Source: Muribaculaceae bacterium (lineage in GTDB: Bacteria > Bacteroidota > Bacteroidia > Bacteroidales > Muribaculaceae). Taken from it: a stretch of DNA of 20,605 nt. Location: positions 1-20,605 of the forward strand of contig JAHHQT010000026.1 in the NCBI GenBank assembly GCA_020026215.1, written 5' to 3'. Of this stretch, positions 1-7,411 are shown piece after piece. Both the position numbers and the translations under genes were made by a program. How positions within the stretch are numbered: position 1 is the stretch's first letter; each line of letters begins with the position of its first letter. The notes under the pieces are model-generated. The model saw only the letters and a program-made list of their open reading frames with translations. It had not been told where the DNA came from and searched no databases.

Positions 1-2
1 AG

Positions 3-350
3 AGTACCACGACAGCTTTGGTTGCCGCGCTGTCCGGATTGGCTTTGGTTGCACTGGGATTGTGGCTTGCCGGTCTTATCGGTCCGCGTTCCTATGCACC
101 ACAAAAATCAGAAACTTATGAATGTGGTATCCCGACTCGTGGGGAAAGCATGGTGCAATTCAAGGTGGGTTATTATCTATTTGCCATCTTATTCCTTATG
201 TTTGACGTGGAAACAGTGTTCTTGTTCCCTTGGGCTGTGATTGCTAAAGGTATGGGAGCAGAAAGCATTTTGGGTGTGTCAGTATTCTTAGGAGTTCTAA
301 TTTTAGGCCTTGCTTATGCTTGGAAGAAAGGAGCATTACAATGGAAGTAA
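3..350 (+). CDS. nuoA: NADH-quinone oxidoreductase subunit A (5' partial)
   Basis: Small membrane subunit of complex I that lies beside NuoH, NuoJ and NuoK near the quinone tunnel. The frame is open from base 3 without a convincing start, so the true start lies upstream; 115 codons are visible, close to the family's usual length, so little is missing. Three hydrophobic segments can be seen. Family marks are GPRSYAPQKSETYECGIP (with the loop Cys) followed by GYYLFAILFLMFDVETVFLF, whose acidic residues are typical of NuoA TM2. It is the first visible gene of the nuo cluster and overlaps the nuoB start by 10 nt, suggesting translational coupling. Identification is secure from the motifs; only the 5' end is unknown. 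Confidence 0.95.
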   Translation, partial: STTTALVAALSGLALVALGLWLAGLIGPRSYAPQKSETYECGIPTRGESMVQFKVGYYLFAILFLMFDVETVFLFPWAVIAKGMGAESILGVSVFLGVLILGLAYAWKKGALQWK

Positions 351-961
351 AGATCAAAGGGATGAAGAAGGAAGACTTCAAGGATAATGAATATATTGAT
401 AGTCTAGTAGAAGAACTTAAGCAATCGGGTACTAACGTAGTAGTTGGTAAGCTCGATGAACTTATAAATTGGGGGCGTTCAAACTCTCTTTGGCCGCTGA
501 CCTTTGCCACAAGTTGCTGCGGTATCGAGTTTATCTCACTTGGTGCTGCACGTTACGATATGGCGCGCTTTGGATTTGAAGTAGCCCGTGCCTCACCTCG
601 TCAAGCTGACTTTATGATGGTTGCTGGTACAATCGTACACCGTATGGCTCCTGTTTTCCGTCGTTTGTACGAACAATTGGCTGAGCCTAAGTATGTAATT
701 GCAACTGGTGGTTGTGCTATTTCAGGCGGTCCATTCCGTAACTCTTATCACGTTGTAAAAGGTATTGACAAGATTGTCCCTGTTGACGTTTACATCCCGG
801 GATGTCCTCCTCGTCCAGAAGCAATGTTTTATGGTATTATGCAATTGCAACGTAAAGTTAAAGTCGAAAAATTCTTCGGCGGTGTGAATAGAAAGAAAAC
901 ACGTGAAGACTTTTTCCGTGAAAATCCTTTGATTGCAGAAGAGGAACACGTTAAAGAATAA
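341..961 (+). CDS. nuoB: NADH-quinone oxidoreductase subunit B (cluster N2 subunit)
   Basis: Peripheral-arm subunit that holds the terminal 4Fe-4S cluster N2, which passes electrons to quinone. The 206-residue product shows the ligands: Cys59-Cys60 in SCCGIEF, Cys125 in GGCAISGG and Cys155 in IPGCPPRPEA. I chose ATG 341 over an in-frame TTG at 320, because it gives the usual NuoB length and has AAAGGAG (327-333) 7 nt upstream. That purine run also encodes the end of NuoA, and Bacteroidales rarely rely on Shine-Dalgarno pairing, so it may be chance. The start overlaps the nuoA stop by 10 nt. The C-terminal 25 residues or so are charged (FFRENPLIAEEEHVKE) and lie beyond the conserved core. Confidence 0.97.
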   Translation: MEVKIKGMKKEDFKDNEYIDSLVEELKQSGTNVVVGKLDELINWGRSNSLWPLTFATSCCGIEFISLGAARYDMARFGFEVARASPRQADFMMVAGTIVHRMAPVFRRLYEQLAEPKYVIATGGCAISGGPFRNSYHVVKGIDKIVPVDVYIPGCPPRPEAMFYGIMQLQRKVKVEKFFGGVNRKKTREDFFRENPLIAEEEHVKE

Positions 962-981
962 ACAGTTTAAGAGTAAAATTT

Positions 982-2598
982 ATGGTTAATATACAAGAAA
1001 TAATAGGAAAAGTTTGCCCTGAGGCTGTTTTCGAAGAAAACGAAGTGGCATTTGCCATTGTTCCTGATGCAAAATGGCACGAAGTGGCTGTAGCATTGAA
1101 AAATGCAGGCTATGATTGTCTTACAGCAGTTGTCGGTGAAGACTGGGGTGAAGAATTAGGTTGTACATACTATTTGAAATCAACAGCCGACAATTCTTTG
1201 GTTTCTGTTAAAGTTGCTACTACAGATCGTGAAAACCCTATGTTGCATAGTGTCTCTGATCTTTGGAAAACAGCTATTTTTGAAGAACGTGAAGTATTTG
1301 ACTTTTACGGTATCAAATTCATCAACCACCCTGACATGCGCCGTCTATTCTTGCGCAACGACTGGGTAGGTTTCCCATTCAGAAAAGATTACGATGAAAA
1401 CCCGGAAATCAATCCGGTTCGTCTATATCATGAAAAGCCAGACGATGTAACCTCTACTTATGTTGAAGAAGACGGCAAAGTCGTTGAGAAAAAAGTTAAC
1501 GTGTTTAACCCTGGTGATTTCGTTGTGAACATTGGTCCGCAACACCCGGCTACACACGGTGTTATGCGTTTCCGCACTCATCTTGACGGTGAGGAAATCA
1601 AAAAAATCGATGTTGTTTGTGGTTATATTCACAGAGGTGTTGAAAAACTTTGTGAAAAGGACACTTACCCTCAAACTATCCACTTTACAGACCGTCTTGA
1701 CTACTTGGCTGCTTTGATGAACGAACACTGCTTGTGTTTGTGTATTGAAAAAGCTATGGGAATCGAAGTTCCTGCACGTGCTAAAGTCATCCGCGTGATG
1801 ATGGACGAGTTGATGCGTATCAATTCACACTTGCTTTACTTCGGTACATTCTGTATGGACTTGGGTGCAACAACAGCTTTGTTCTACGGTTTGCGTGAAC
1901 GTGAGAAAGTGCTTGACATTTTCGAAGAAACTTGTGGCGCACGTATGACATTCAACTACAATGTTATCGGTGGTGTACGTTTCGACCTTCACGAAAACTT
2001 CGTAAAACGTGTGAAAGAATTAATTGAAATCATGCCTTCTCGTTTGAAAGAATACCATACTTTGGTTTCTGGTAACGTAATTGCCAAGAACCGTATGAAA
2101 AATATAGGTATCATCACTCGCGAAGAAGCTATCAATTACAATATTACAGGACCTTCAGGACGTGCTTCAAATTGGGCTAACGATATTCGTAAGACTAACC
2201 CATACGAAGTATATGCTGACTTGGATTTCGAACAAGTTACAATGGAGGGGTGCGATACTTACGACCGCTATATCCTTCGTTTGAAAGAAATCGAACAATC
2301 AATTAAGATTTTGGCACAATTAGTGGACAATATTCCAGAAGGTGACTATTGCGCTAAAGTTCCAAAAGTGATTAAATTGCCAAAAGGACACTGGTTCCAA
2401 GAAGTTGAATCAAGCCGTGGTGCATTCGGTGTTTACATCGACAGTGACGGTGGTAAGACTCCTTACCGTATGAAGTTCAACAGCCCAGGTTTCCACTTGG
2501 TTGGTATTATTGACAAAATCACTCGTGGTGAAAAGATTGCCGACTTGATTGCAATCGGTGGCTCTTTGGACTACGTTGTGCCGGATATAGATAGATAA
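982..2598 (+). CDS. nuoCD: NADH-quinone oxidoreductase fused subunit C/D
   Basis: A 538-residue fusion of the 30-kDa (NuoC) and 49-kDa (NuoD) peripheral-arm subunits. NuoC covers about residues 1-150, with the signature EREVFDFYGIKF (102-113) and the following HPDMRR region. A charged linker (about 150-175) leads into NuoD, which starts with NIGPQHPATHGVMRF (183-197). NuoD forms much of the quinone pocket with NuoB. The pocket histidines (His188 and His192 in HPATHG) and the partner Asp293 (CMDLGA) are present. The position matching the quinone-binding tyrosine of other complexes (Tyr277 in E. coli NuoCD by my manual alignment) is Leu251, within EHCLCLCIEK, a CxCxC stretch. C/D fusion is known from several bacteria. 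The gap from nuoB is 20 nt. Confidence 0.97.
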   Translation: MVNIQEIIGKVCPEAVFEENEVAFAIVPDAKWHEVAVALKNAGYDCLTAVVGEDWGEELGCTYYLKSTADNSLVSVKVATTDRENPMLHSVSDLWKTAIFEEREVFDFYGIKFINHPDMRRLFLRNDWVGFPFRKDYDENPEINPVRLYHEKPDDVTSTYVEEDGKVVEKKVNVFNPGDFVVNIGPQHPATHGVMRFRTHLDGEEIKKIDVVCGYIHRGVEKLCEKDTYPQTIHFTDRLDYLAALMNEHCLCLCIEKAMGIEVPARAKVIRVMMDELMRINSHLLYFGTFCMDLGATTALFYGLREREKVLDIFEETCGARMTFNYNVIGGVRFDLHENFVKRVKELIEIMPSRLKEYHTLVSGNVIAKNRMKNIGIITREEAINYNITGPSGRASNWANDIRKTNPYEVYADLDFEQVTMEGCDTYDRYILRLKEIEQSIKILAQLVDNIPEGDYCAKVPKVIKLPKGHWFQEVESSRGAFGVYIDSDGGKTPYRMKFNSPGFHLVGIIDKITRGEKIADLIAIGGSLDYVVPDIDR

Positions 2599-2629
2599 TT
2601 ATTAATAAAAATATAGAAATCAAATTGAT

Positions 2630-3706
2630 ATGTTTGACTTTAGAATTGTAACAGAATGGTTGGACAATTTGCTTAACGGAGTGATGCCGGCGTGGTTGGC
2701 TACAACACTTGAATGTGTGTTGATTGGTGTCGGCCTTTTGACCGTATATGCTCTATTGGCTTTGTTCTATATATATTATGAACGTAAATTGTGTGGTGCT
2801 TTCCAATGTCGTCTAGGTCCGAACCGTGTAGGTCCTCTAGGCTTGTTGCAAAGTTTTGCCGATATGTTCAAAATCCTTATTAAAGAGTTGATTCCAATTA
2901 ACCATGTGGACAACTTCTTGTTTGGATTGGCTCCTTATTTGGTGGTCGCTGCTTCATTTGCCTCATTTGCTGTATTGCCTTGGGGTAATGGTTTGCAAAT
3001 TGTTGACTTCAATATTGGTGTATTCTTCTTGATGGCAGTTTCATCAATCGGTGTATTGGGAATCTTGCTTGCAGGATGGTCAAGTAACAATAAATTCACT
3101 TTGATTGGTGCTCTTCGTAGTGGTGCTCAAATGATCAGCTACGAATTGTCAATCGGTTTGTCAATTATGACTGTCGTACTTCTTGCAGGTACAATGTCTG
3201 TTTCAGGCTTGGTTGCCGGTCAAAAAGATTTGTGGTTCATTTTCCAAGGCCATATTCCTGCAGTAATCGCATTCTTGGTTTACATCGTAGCAGGTACTGC
3301 TGAAACTAACCGTGGTCCGTTCGACTTGCCAGAGGCTGAGTCAGAATTGACAGCAGGTTATCACACAGAATACTCCGGTATTCACTTTGGATATTTCTAT
3401 TTGGCTGAATACTTGAATATGTTCATCGTATCAGGTGTTGCCACTCTATTGTTCTTCGGTGGTTGGATGCCATTGCACATCCCAGGATTGGATGGTTTCA
3501 ACGCTGTTATGGACTATATCCCATCAGTTATCTGGTTCGTAGGTAAGGCTGTTCTTTTGTCAGCAGTTATTATCTGGTTCAAATGGACATTCCCTCGTTT
3601 GCGTATTGACCAATTGATGGCATTTGAATGGAAATATTTGTTGCCTATCAATTTATTCAACTTGGTGTTGATGTTGATTGTAGTGGCATTCGGTTTGCAT
3701 TTTTAG
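2630..3706 (+). CDS. nuoH: NADH-quinone oxidoreductase subunit H
   Basis: Membrane subunit (358 residues, about eight or nine hydrophobic segments) that joins the peripheral arm to the proton-pumping arm and forms part of the quinone entry channel. The first cytoplasmic loop carries YYERKLCGAF and RLGPNRVGPLGLLQ (about residues 49-76). The acidic loop has AETNRGPFDLPEAESEL followed by GYHTEYSG, the classic NuoH/ND1 signature. It follows nuoCD by 31 nt. In other nuo operons of this type nuoI comes next; here atpD starts 28 nt downstream instead. No terminator or promoter is visible in that 28-nt gap, so the ATP synthase genes probably continue on the same transcript. Confidence 0.97.
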   Translation: MFDFRIVTEWLDNLLNGVMPAWLATTLECVLIGVGLLTVYALLALFYIYYERKLCGAFQCRLGPNRVGPLGLLQSFADMFKILIKELIPINHVDNFLFGLAPYLVVAASFASFAVLPWGNGLQIVDFNIGVFFLMAVSSIGVLGILLAGWSSNNKFTLIGALRSGAQMISYELSIGLSIMTVVLLAGTMSVSGLVAGQKDLWFIFQGHIPAVIAFLVYIVAGTAETNRGPFDLPEAESELTAGYHTEYSGIHFGYFYLAEYLNMFIVSGVATLLFFGGWMPLHIPGLDGFNAVMDYIPSVIWFVGKAVLLSAVIIWFKWTFPRLRIDQLMAFEWKYLLPINLFNLVLMLIVVAFGLHF

Positions 3707-3734
3707 TTAACGTACATAATAATAACTAACTATT

Positions 3735-5237
3735 ATGAGTAAGAAGTTTGGAAAAATATCACAAGTAATTGGTCCTGTTATCGATGTTACTTTTGATGTG
3801 GAGAAAAGTGATTTGCCTCCTATCTATACATCTTTATCAGTTGAGCGTCCTGACTCTACTCAACTTATGCTTGAAGTTGAGCAGCATATCGGTGAACACA
3901 CCGTAAGATGTGTTGCCATGGATGCTACAGACGGATTATGTCGTGGTATGCAGGTTACGAATTTGGAACAACCTATCTCAGTTCCAACAGGGGAACAGGT
4001 GAAAGGTAGATTGCTGAATGTGATTGGCGATTCTATTGACCACCTTCCTGAATTGAAAAGAGAATCAATGCGTGCAATTCACCAACCTGCTCCTAAATTT
4101 GACGATTTGTCAATCAGCTCTGAAATTCTTTACACAGGTATCAAAGTTATCGACTTCCTTGAGCCATACTTGAAAGGTGGTAAAATTGGTTTGTTCGGTG
4201 GTGCCGGTGTAGGTAAGACAGTGCTTATTCAGGAGCTTATCAACAACATTGCCAAAGGCCACAATGGTTTTTCAGTGTTTACAGGTGTTGGAGAACGTAC
4301 CCGTGAGGGAAATGACTTGTTGCGTGAAATGATTGAAAGCGGTGTTATCAAGTACGGTGACAAATTTGCTGAAGGCCTTGAAAAAGGTGAGTGGAAATTG
4401 GCCGATGTTGATATGGAAGCTGTAAAGAAATCTCAAGCAACATTAGTGTTTGGTCAGATGAATGAGCCACCGGGTGCACGTCTTCGTGTTGCATTGTCTG
4501 GTTTGACTGTTGCTGAACAGTTCCGTGACCAAGATGGTGGAGGTAAAGATATCCTATTGTTTATCGACAACATCTTCCGTTTCACTCAAGCAGGTTCTGA
4601 AGTATCAGCATTGTTAGGACGTATGCCTTCTGCTGTGGGTTATCAACCTACTTTGGCCTCTGAAATGGGTGCTTTGCAGGAACGTATTACTTCTACTAAG
4701 CAAGGTTCTATTACATCAGTACAGGCTATCTATGTGCCGGCTGATGACTTGACCGACCCTGCTCCAGCTACAACATTTAGCTTCCTTGATGCACAAACCG
4801 TGTTGAGCCGTAAGATTTCAGAGTTGGGTATCTATCCGGCTGTGGATCCATTGGAATCTTCATCACGTATTCTTGACCCGAATATCATCGGTGAAGAACA
4901 CTACAAAGTTGCTCAAGCAGTTAAACAACTATTGCAGAAATACAACGAATTGCAAGATATCATTGCAATCTTAGGTGTGGATGAACTTTCAGACGAAGAT
5001 AAATTGGTTGTTGCCCGCGCACGTCGTGCACAACGTTTCTTGTCTCAACCATTCCACGTTGCTGAACAATTCACCGGTCTTCCAGGTGTGATGGTTCCGT
5101 TGAACGAAACTATCCGTGGATTTAAGATGATTCTTAGCGGTGAAATGGATGAATATCCTGAACAGGCATTCCTTAACGTCGGTACAATCGATGAAGCTAT
5201 CGAAAAGGGTAAGAAGATGCTTGCAGAGATTGCGTAA
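3735..5237 (+). CDS. atpD: F1Fo ATP synthase subunit beta
   Basis: Catalytic F1 subunit (500 residues). Visible motifs are the Walker A loop GGAGVGKT (155-162), the catalytic Glu187 in GERTREGND, the Walker B strand LLFIDN (274-279) and the lever sequence DELSDED (416-422), equivalent to DELSEED. Compared with E. coli beta there is an insertion of about 25 residues at roughly 206-232 (from KYGDKF to MEAVKKS) between the catalytic Glu region and FGQMNEPPGAR, plus a small insertion before Walker B (DQDGGGKD). Both fit my knowledge of Bacteroidetes beta subunits. It is the first gene of the ATP synthase block; in this lineage atpD-atpC precede the Fo genes rather than following atpG. Start ATG 3735 gives the usual MSKKFGKISQVIGPVIDV N-terminus. 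Confidence 0.98.
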   Translation: MSKKFGKISQVIGPVIDVTFDVEKSDLPPIYTSLSVERPDSTQLMLEVEQHIGEHTVRCVAMDATDGLCRGMQVTNLEQPISVPTGEQVKGRLLNVIGDSIDHLPELKRESMRAIHQPAPKFDDLSISSEILYTGIKVIDFLEPYLKGGKIGLFGGAGVGKTVLIQELINNIAKGHNGFSVFTGVGERTREGNDLLREMIESGVIKYGDKFAEGLEKGEWKLADVDMEAVKKSQATLVFGQMNEPPGARLRVALSGLTVAEQFRDQDGGGKDILLFIDNIFRFTQAGSEVSALLGRMPSAVGYQPTLASEMGALQERITSTKQGSITSVQAIYVPADDLTDPAPATTFSFLDAQTVLSRKISELGIYPAVDPLESSSRILDPNIIGEEHYKVAQAVKQLLQKYNELQDIIAILGVDELSDEDKLVVARARRAQRFLSQPFHVAEQFTGLPGVMVPLNETIRGFKMILSGEMDEYPEQAFLNVGTIDEAIEKGKKMLAEIA

Positions 5238-5259
5238 TTAATGAATAAAATTAATTGTA

Positions 5260-5499
5260 ATGACACTAAAAGTAATTTCAGCTGAAAAGATATTGTTCGA
5301 CGGGCAAGTATCGTTAGTAACACTTCCTGGAGAATCAGGCAAGTTTACAGTGCTTGAAAACCATGCTTCTTTAGTCTCTGTGCTCGTAGATGGCGACATC
5401 GTTTACTCGGAAGAGGAGGGCAAGGAACGCAAGAGTATGCATATCGAAGGCGGTATTGTCGATGTTGATAGTAATGTAGTGTCAGTATGTATTTATTAG
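5260..5499 (+). CDS. atpC: F1Fo ATP synthase subunit epsilon (short form)
   Basis: Central-stalk subunit that sits on gamma and contacts the c-ring. At 79 residues it contains only the N-terminal beta-sandwich domain (MTLKVISAEKILFDG, then VTLPGESGKFTVLENHASLVS). The C-terminal two-helix domain that makes up the rest of the roughly 139-residue E. coli protein is absent. In E. coli those helices inhibit ATP hydrolysis, so this enzyme cannot use that brake. The ending is a clean stop with atpB beginning 1 nt later, so this is not an obvious frameshift. Short epsilon proteins are known in Bacteroidetes and relatives. It starts 22 nt after atpD. Confidence 0.93.
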   Translation: MTLKVISAEKILFDGQVSLVTLPGESGKFTVLENHASLVSVLVDGDIVYSEEEGKERKSMHIEGGIVDVDSNVVSVCIY

Positions 5500-5500
5500 T

Positions 5501-6571
5501 ATGATGAAAAAAGTACTTTGCATATTGATGATGATGTTTGTGGCGATTGTATCACCACAAGTTGCCAGCGCAACAGCATCTGAGGAAGGAGATGAAATCA
5601 ATCCGCAAGAAATCATTTTCCACCACCTTGGAGATGCTTACGGCTGGGAAGTGCCTTTTTCTCATGAGTTGCGCATGCCGTTGCCTATCATTGTCCAAGA
5701 CAATGCAGGTGCATGGCATATGTTCAGCTCTAATAAATTGCTCAACGGAGCAGAATACACAGATGGTGATATCACTTTCCGTATTAATCATGGTGAGGAA
5801 TACAATGGAAAAGTGGTGCAAGTGATGGCCGACGGCTCTGTTTTCAGACCATTGGACCTTTCAATCACTAAAAATGTATGCGCTTTGTTCATAGCAGCTA
5901 TACTAGTGGCACTTATGGCCTTCTCTATGGTATCGTATTACAAGAAAAATGGTATGAAAGCACCTCGCAAAGTGATGGGCGCATTCGAAGCACTAATGTC
6001 ATTCATCTATGACGGTGTGTTGAAAAGCTCATTGGGAAACAAAGCCCCTAAATTTGCAGGCTATCTTATGACTGTTTTCTTCCTGATATTCTTTATGAAC
6101 TTGTTGGGATTGATTGTAATATTCCCTGGTGGAGCCAACTTGACCGGTAACGTTGCTGTAACTTTGGTTTTGGCAGTTTGTACATTCCTTGTTGCTAACC
6201 TTAAAGGTAACAAGCACTATTGGAAAGATATCCTTTGGCCGGATGTGCCATTGTGGTTGAAATTCCCATTGCCAATCATGCCAATGATTGAAGTCTTCGG
6301 TATGTTTACCAAACCTGCTGCATTGTGTGTACGTCTTTTCGCCAATATGATGGGTGGTCACATGATTGTACTGGTTCTTACATTATTGATATTCATTTTC
6401 GTTAAGTTTGGTGTTGCCGCCGTCACTACCACAACAGTCCTTTCAATGGCATTCTCATTGTTTATGTTGTGTTTGGATGTTTTGGTCAGCTTTATCCAGG
6501 CTTACGTATTTACAATGTTGTCAACATTATTTATATCCTTCGCCGTATGTGAAGAAGGACATGAAGAATAA
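5501..6571 (+). CDS. atpB: F1Fo ATP synthase subunit a (long, with signal peptide)
   Basis: Fo stator subunit that provides the two proton half-channels beside the c-ring. At 356 residues it is much longer than E. coli subunit a (271). The extra part is N-terminal: a signal-peptide-like start (Met-Met-Lys-Lys, hydrophobic core, then VASATA around residues 21-26) and about 95 hydrophilic residues before the first internal membrane segment at about 125-147. The conserved core has the essential Arg278 in CVRLFANMMGGH and Gln333 in FIQAYVFTML, matching E. coli Arg210 and Gln252. Start codons at 5501 and 5504 are adjacent (ATGATG), either being possible, 1 nt after atpC. The small AtpI-like gene often found before atpB is absent. 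Confidence 0.96.
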   Translation: MMKKVLCILMMMFVAIVSPQVASATASEEGDEINPQEIIFHHLGDAYGWEVPFSHELRMPLPIIVQDNAGAWHMFSSNKLLNGAEYTDGDITFRINHGEEYNGKVVQVMADGSVFRPLDLSITKNVCALFIAAILVALMAFSMVSYYKKNGMKAPRKVMGAFEALMSFIYDGVLKSSLGNKAPKFAGYLMTVFFLIFFMNLLGLIVIFPGGANLTGNVAVTLVLAVCTFLVANLKGNKHYWKDILWPDVPLWLKFPLPIMPMIEVFGMFTKPAALCVRLFANMMGGHMIVLVLTLLIFIFVKFGVAAVTTTTVLSMAFSLFMLCLDVLVSFIQAYVFTMLSTLFISFAVCEEGHEE

Positions 6572-6619
6572 AAATAAAATAAAAATAAATAAAAAATTAA
6601 CTATTAAAATTTTAGAATT
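6572..6619 (+). promoter_or_regulatory. A/T-only leader before atpE
   Basis: This 48-nt gap is the longest inside the ATP synthase block, and 46 of its 48 bases are A or T (only C6601 and G6615 differ). It has no Shine-Dalgarno sequence and no hairpin. Unstructured A-rich leaders favour translation in Bacteroidetes, and subunit c is needed in many more copies than the other subunits. I infer a translation-enhancing leader; an mRNA cleavage site is an alternative. Confidence 0.45.
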
Positions 6620-6883
6620 ATGTTAGGAATGATTTTAGCGCAAGCTGCTGAAGCTGTAATGTCTTTAGGACTTGATAAATTCGGTGCATGTTTAGGTGCT
6701 GCAATCGCTGCAATTGGTGCTGGTATCGGTATCGGTAAAATTGGTGCTGCTGCCATGGAAGCTATCGCTCGTCAACCGGAAGCTGCAGGCGACATTCGTA
6801 GTAGTATGATCGTTATCGCCGCTTTGATTGAAGGTGTTGCCTTGTTCGGCGTTATCGTATGTATCCTTTCTTTGTTTATTTAA
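6620..6883 (+). CDS. atpE: F1Fo ATP synthase subunit c
   Basis: Proteolipid of the rotating c-ring (87 residues, two membrane helices). Helix 1 has the glycine-rich packing motif AIGAGIGIGKIG (31-42). The polar loop is RQPEAAGDI (51-59). Helix 2 carries the ion-binding Glu71 in ALIEGVALFGV. Sodium-type rings, such as Ilyobacter, use a Gln in helix 1 and a Ser/Thr right after the Glu. Aligned on the RQPEA loop, those positions are Ile38 and Gly72 here, so I infer a proton-type ring. The first 15 residues or so (MLGMILAQAAEAVMS) form a slightly extended N-terminus. It is preceded by a 48-nt A/T-rich leader, which may raise its translation above that of its neighbours. Confidence 0.97.
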   Translation: MLGMILAQAAEAVMSLGLDKFGACLGAAIAAIGAGIGIGKIGAAAMEAIARQPEAAGDIRSSMIVIAALIEGVALFGVIVCILSLFI

Positions 6884-6901
6884 TCTTTTAAAAAATAAAA
6901 G

Positions 6902-7399
6902 ATGGAACTATTCACCCCTGAAATTGGCTTAGTATTTTGGATGTTTGTAGTCGTTGTGCTACTTTGCATCTTATTAGGCAAGTTTGCATGGCCAATGATC
7001 ATCAAAAGTATGACCGAGCGTGCAGATTTGATTGATAAGGGTGTGATTTATGCACAAGAGGCGAAAAAAAACTTAGACAATGCTAAGGCAGAGGCTGATA
7101 AGTTTATCATCGATGCTCAAAAGCAACAAACTGAAATGTTACGTGAAGCTGCTCGTTTGAAATCACAATTAATTGACGAAGCTAAGGCTGCTGCTGCAGT
7201 TGAAGCTCAAAAAGTGATGGATGCCGCTAAATTGGCTATCGAGCAAGAACGTAAGGAAGCCGAATTACAATTCCGTGATGAGGTGAGCAAGTTTGCTATT
7301 GAAATTGCTGAGAAACTACTTCGTCAACAAATGGCTGACAAAGATGCCCAGTCTAAACTTGTCGATAAATTACTGAGCGAGATAGAATCAAAAAACTAA
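6902..7399 (+). CDS. atpF: F1Fo ATP synthase subunit b
   Basis: Peripheral-stalk subunit (165 residues) that anchors F1 to the membrane. One N-terminal membrane helix (about residues 9-28, with FWMFVVVVLLCILLGKF) is followed by a long charged helix rich in Ala, Lys, Glu and Gln (about 35-160), as expected of the coiled-coil stalk. Only one b gene is present, so the stalk should be a b2 homodimer. Length and position between atpE and atpH (gaps of 18 and 12 nt) fit the family. No missing segments or frame problems were seen. Confidence 0.95.
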   Translation: MELFTPEIGLVFWMFVVVVLLCILLGKFAWPMIIKSMTERADLIDKGVIYAQEAKKNLDNAKAEADKFIIDAQKQQTEMLREAARLKSQLIDEAKAAAAVEAQKVMDAAKLAIEQERKEAELQFRDEVSKFAIEIAEKLLRQQMADKDAQSKLVDKLLSEIESKN

Positions 7400-7411
7400 A
7401 AATTTGCAGAT

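Noticed and set aside
18..20. TTG as the real start of NuoA
   Set aside because: The frame stays open and hydrophobic to the window edge; the true start most likely lies upstream of base 1.
320..340. Upstream TTG start that would extend NuoB by seven residues
   Set aside because: ATG 341 gives the normal length and N-terminus; the extension would lie deep in nuoA and has no supporting signal.
1423..1540. Separate nuoC and nuoD genes joined by a sequencing error
   Set aside because: The linker is continuous in frame, and nuoCD fusions are established in other bacteria, including this phylum as far as I know.
3707..3734. A separate promoter for the atp genes in the nuoH-atpD gap
   Set aside because: Only 28 nt, with no TAnnTTTG-like sequence there or just upstream in the end of nuoH.
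6408..6626. 72-codon plus-strand frame overlapping the end of atpB and the atpE leader
   Set aside because: Overlaps the conserved C-terminus of subunit a in another frame, and its tail is only translated A-rich leader.
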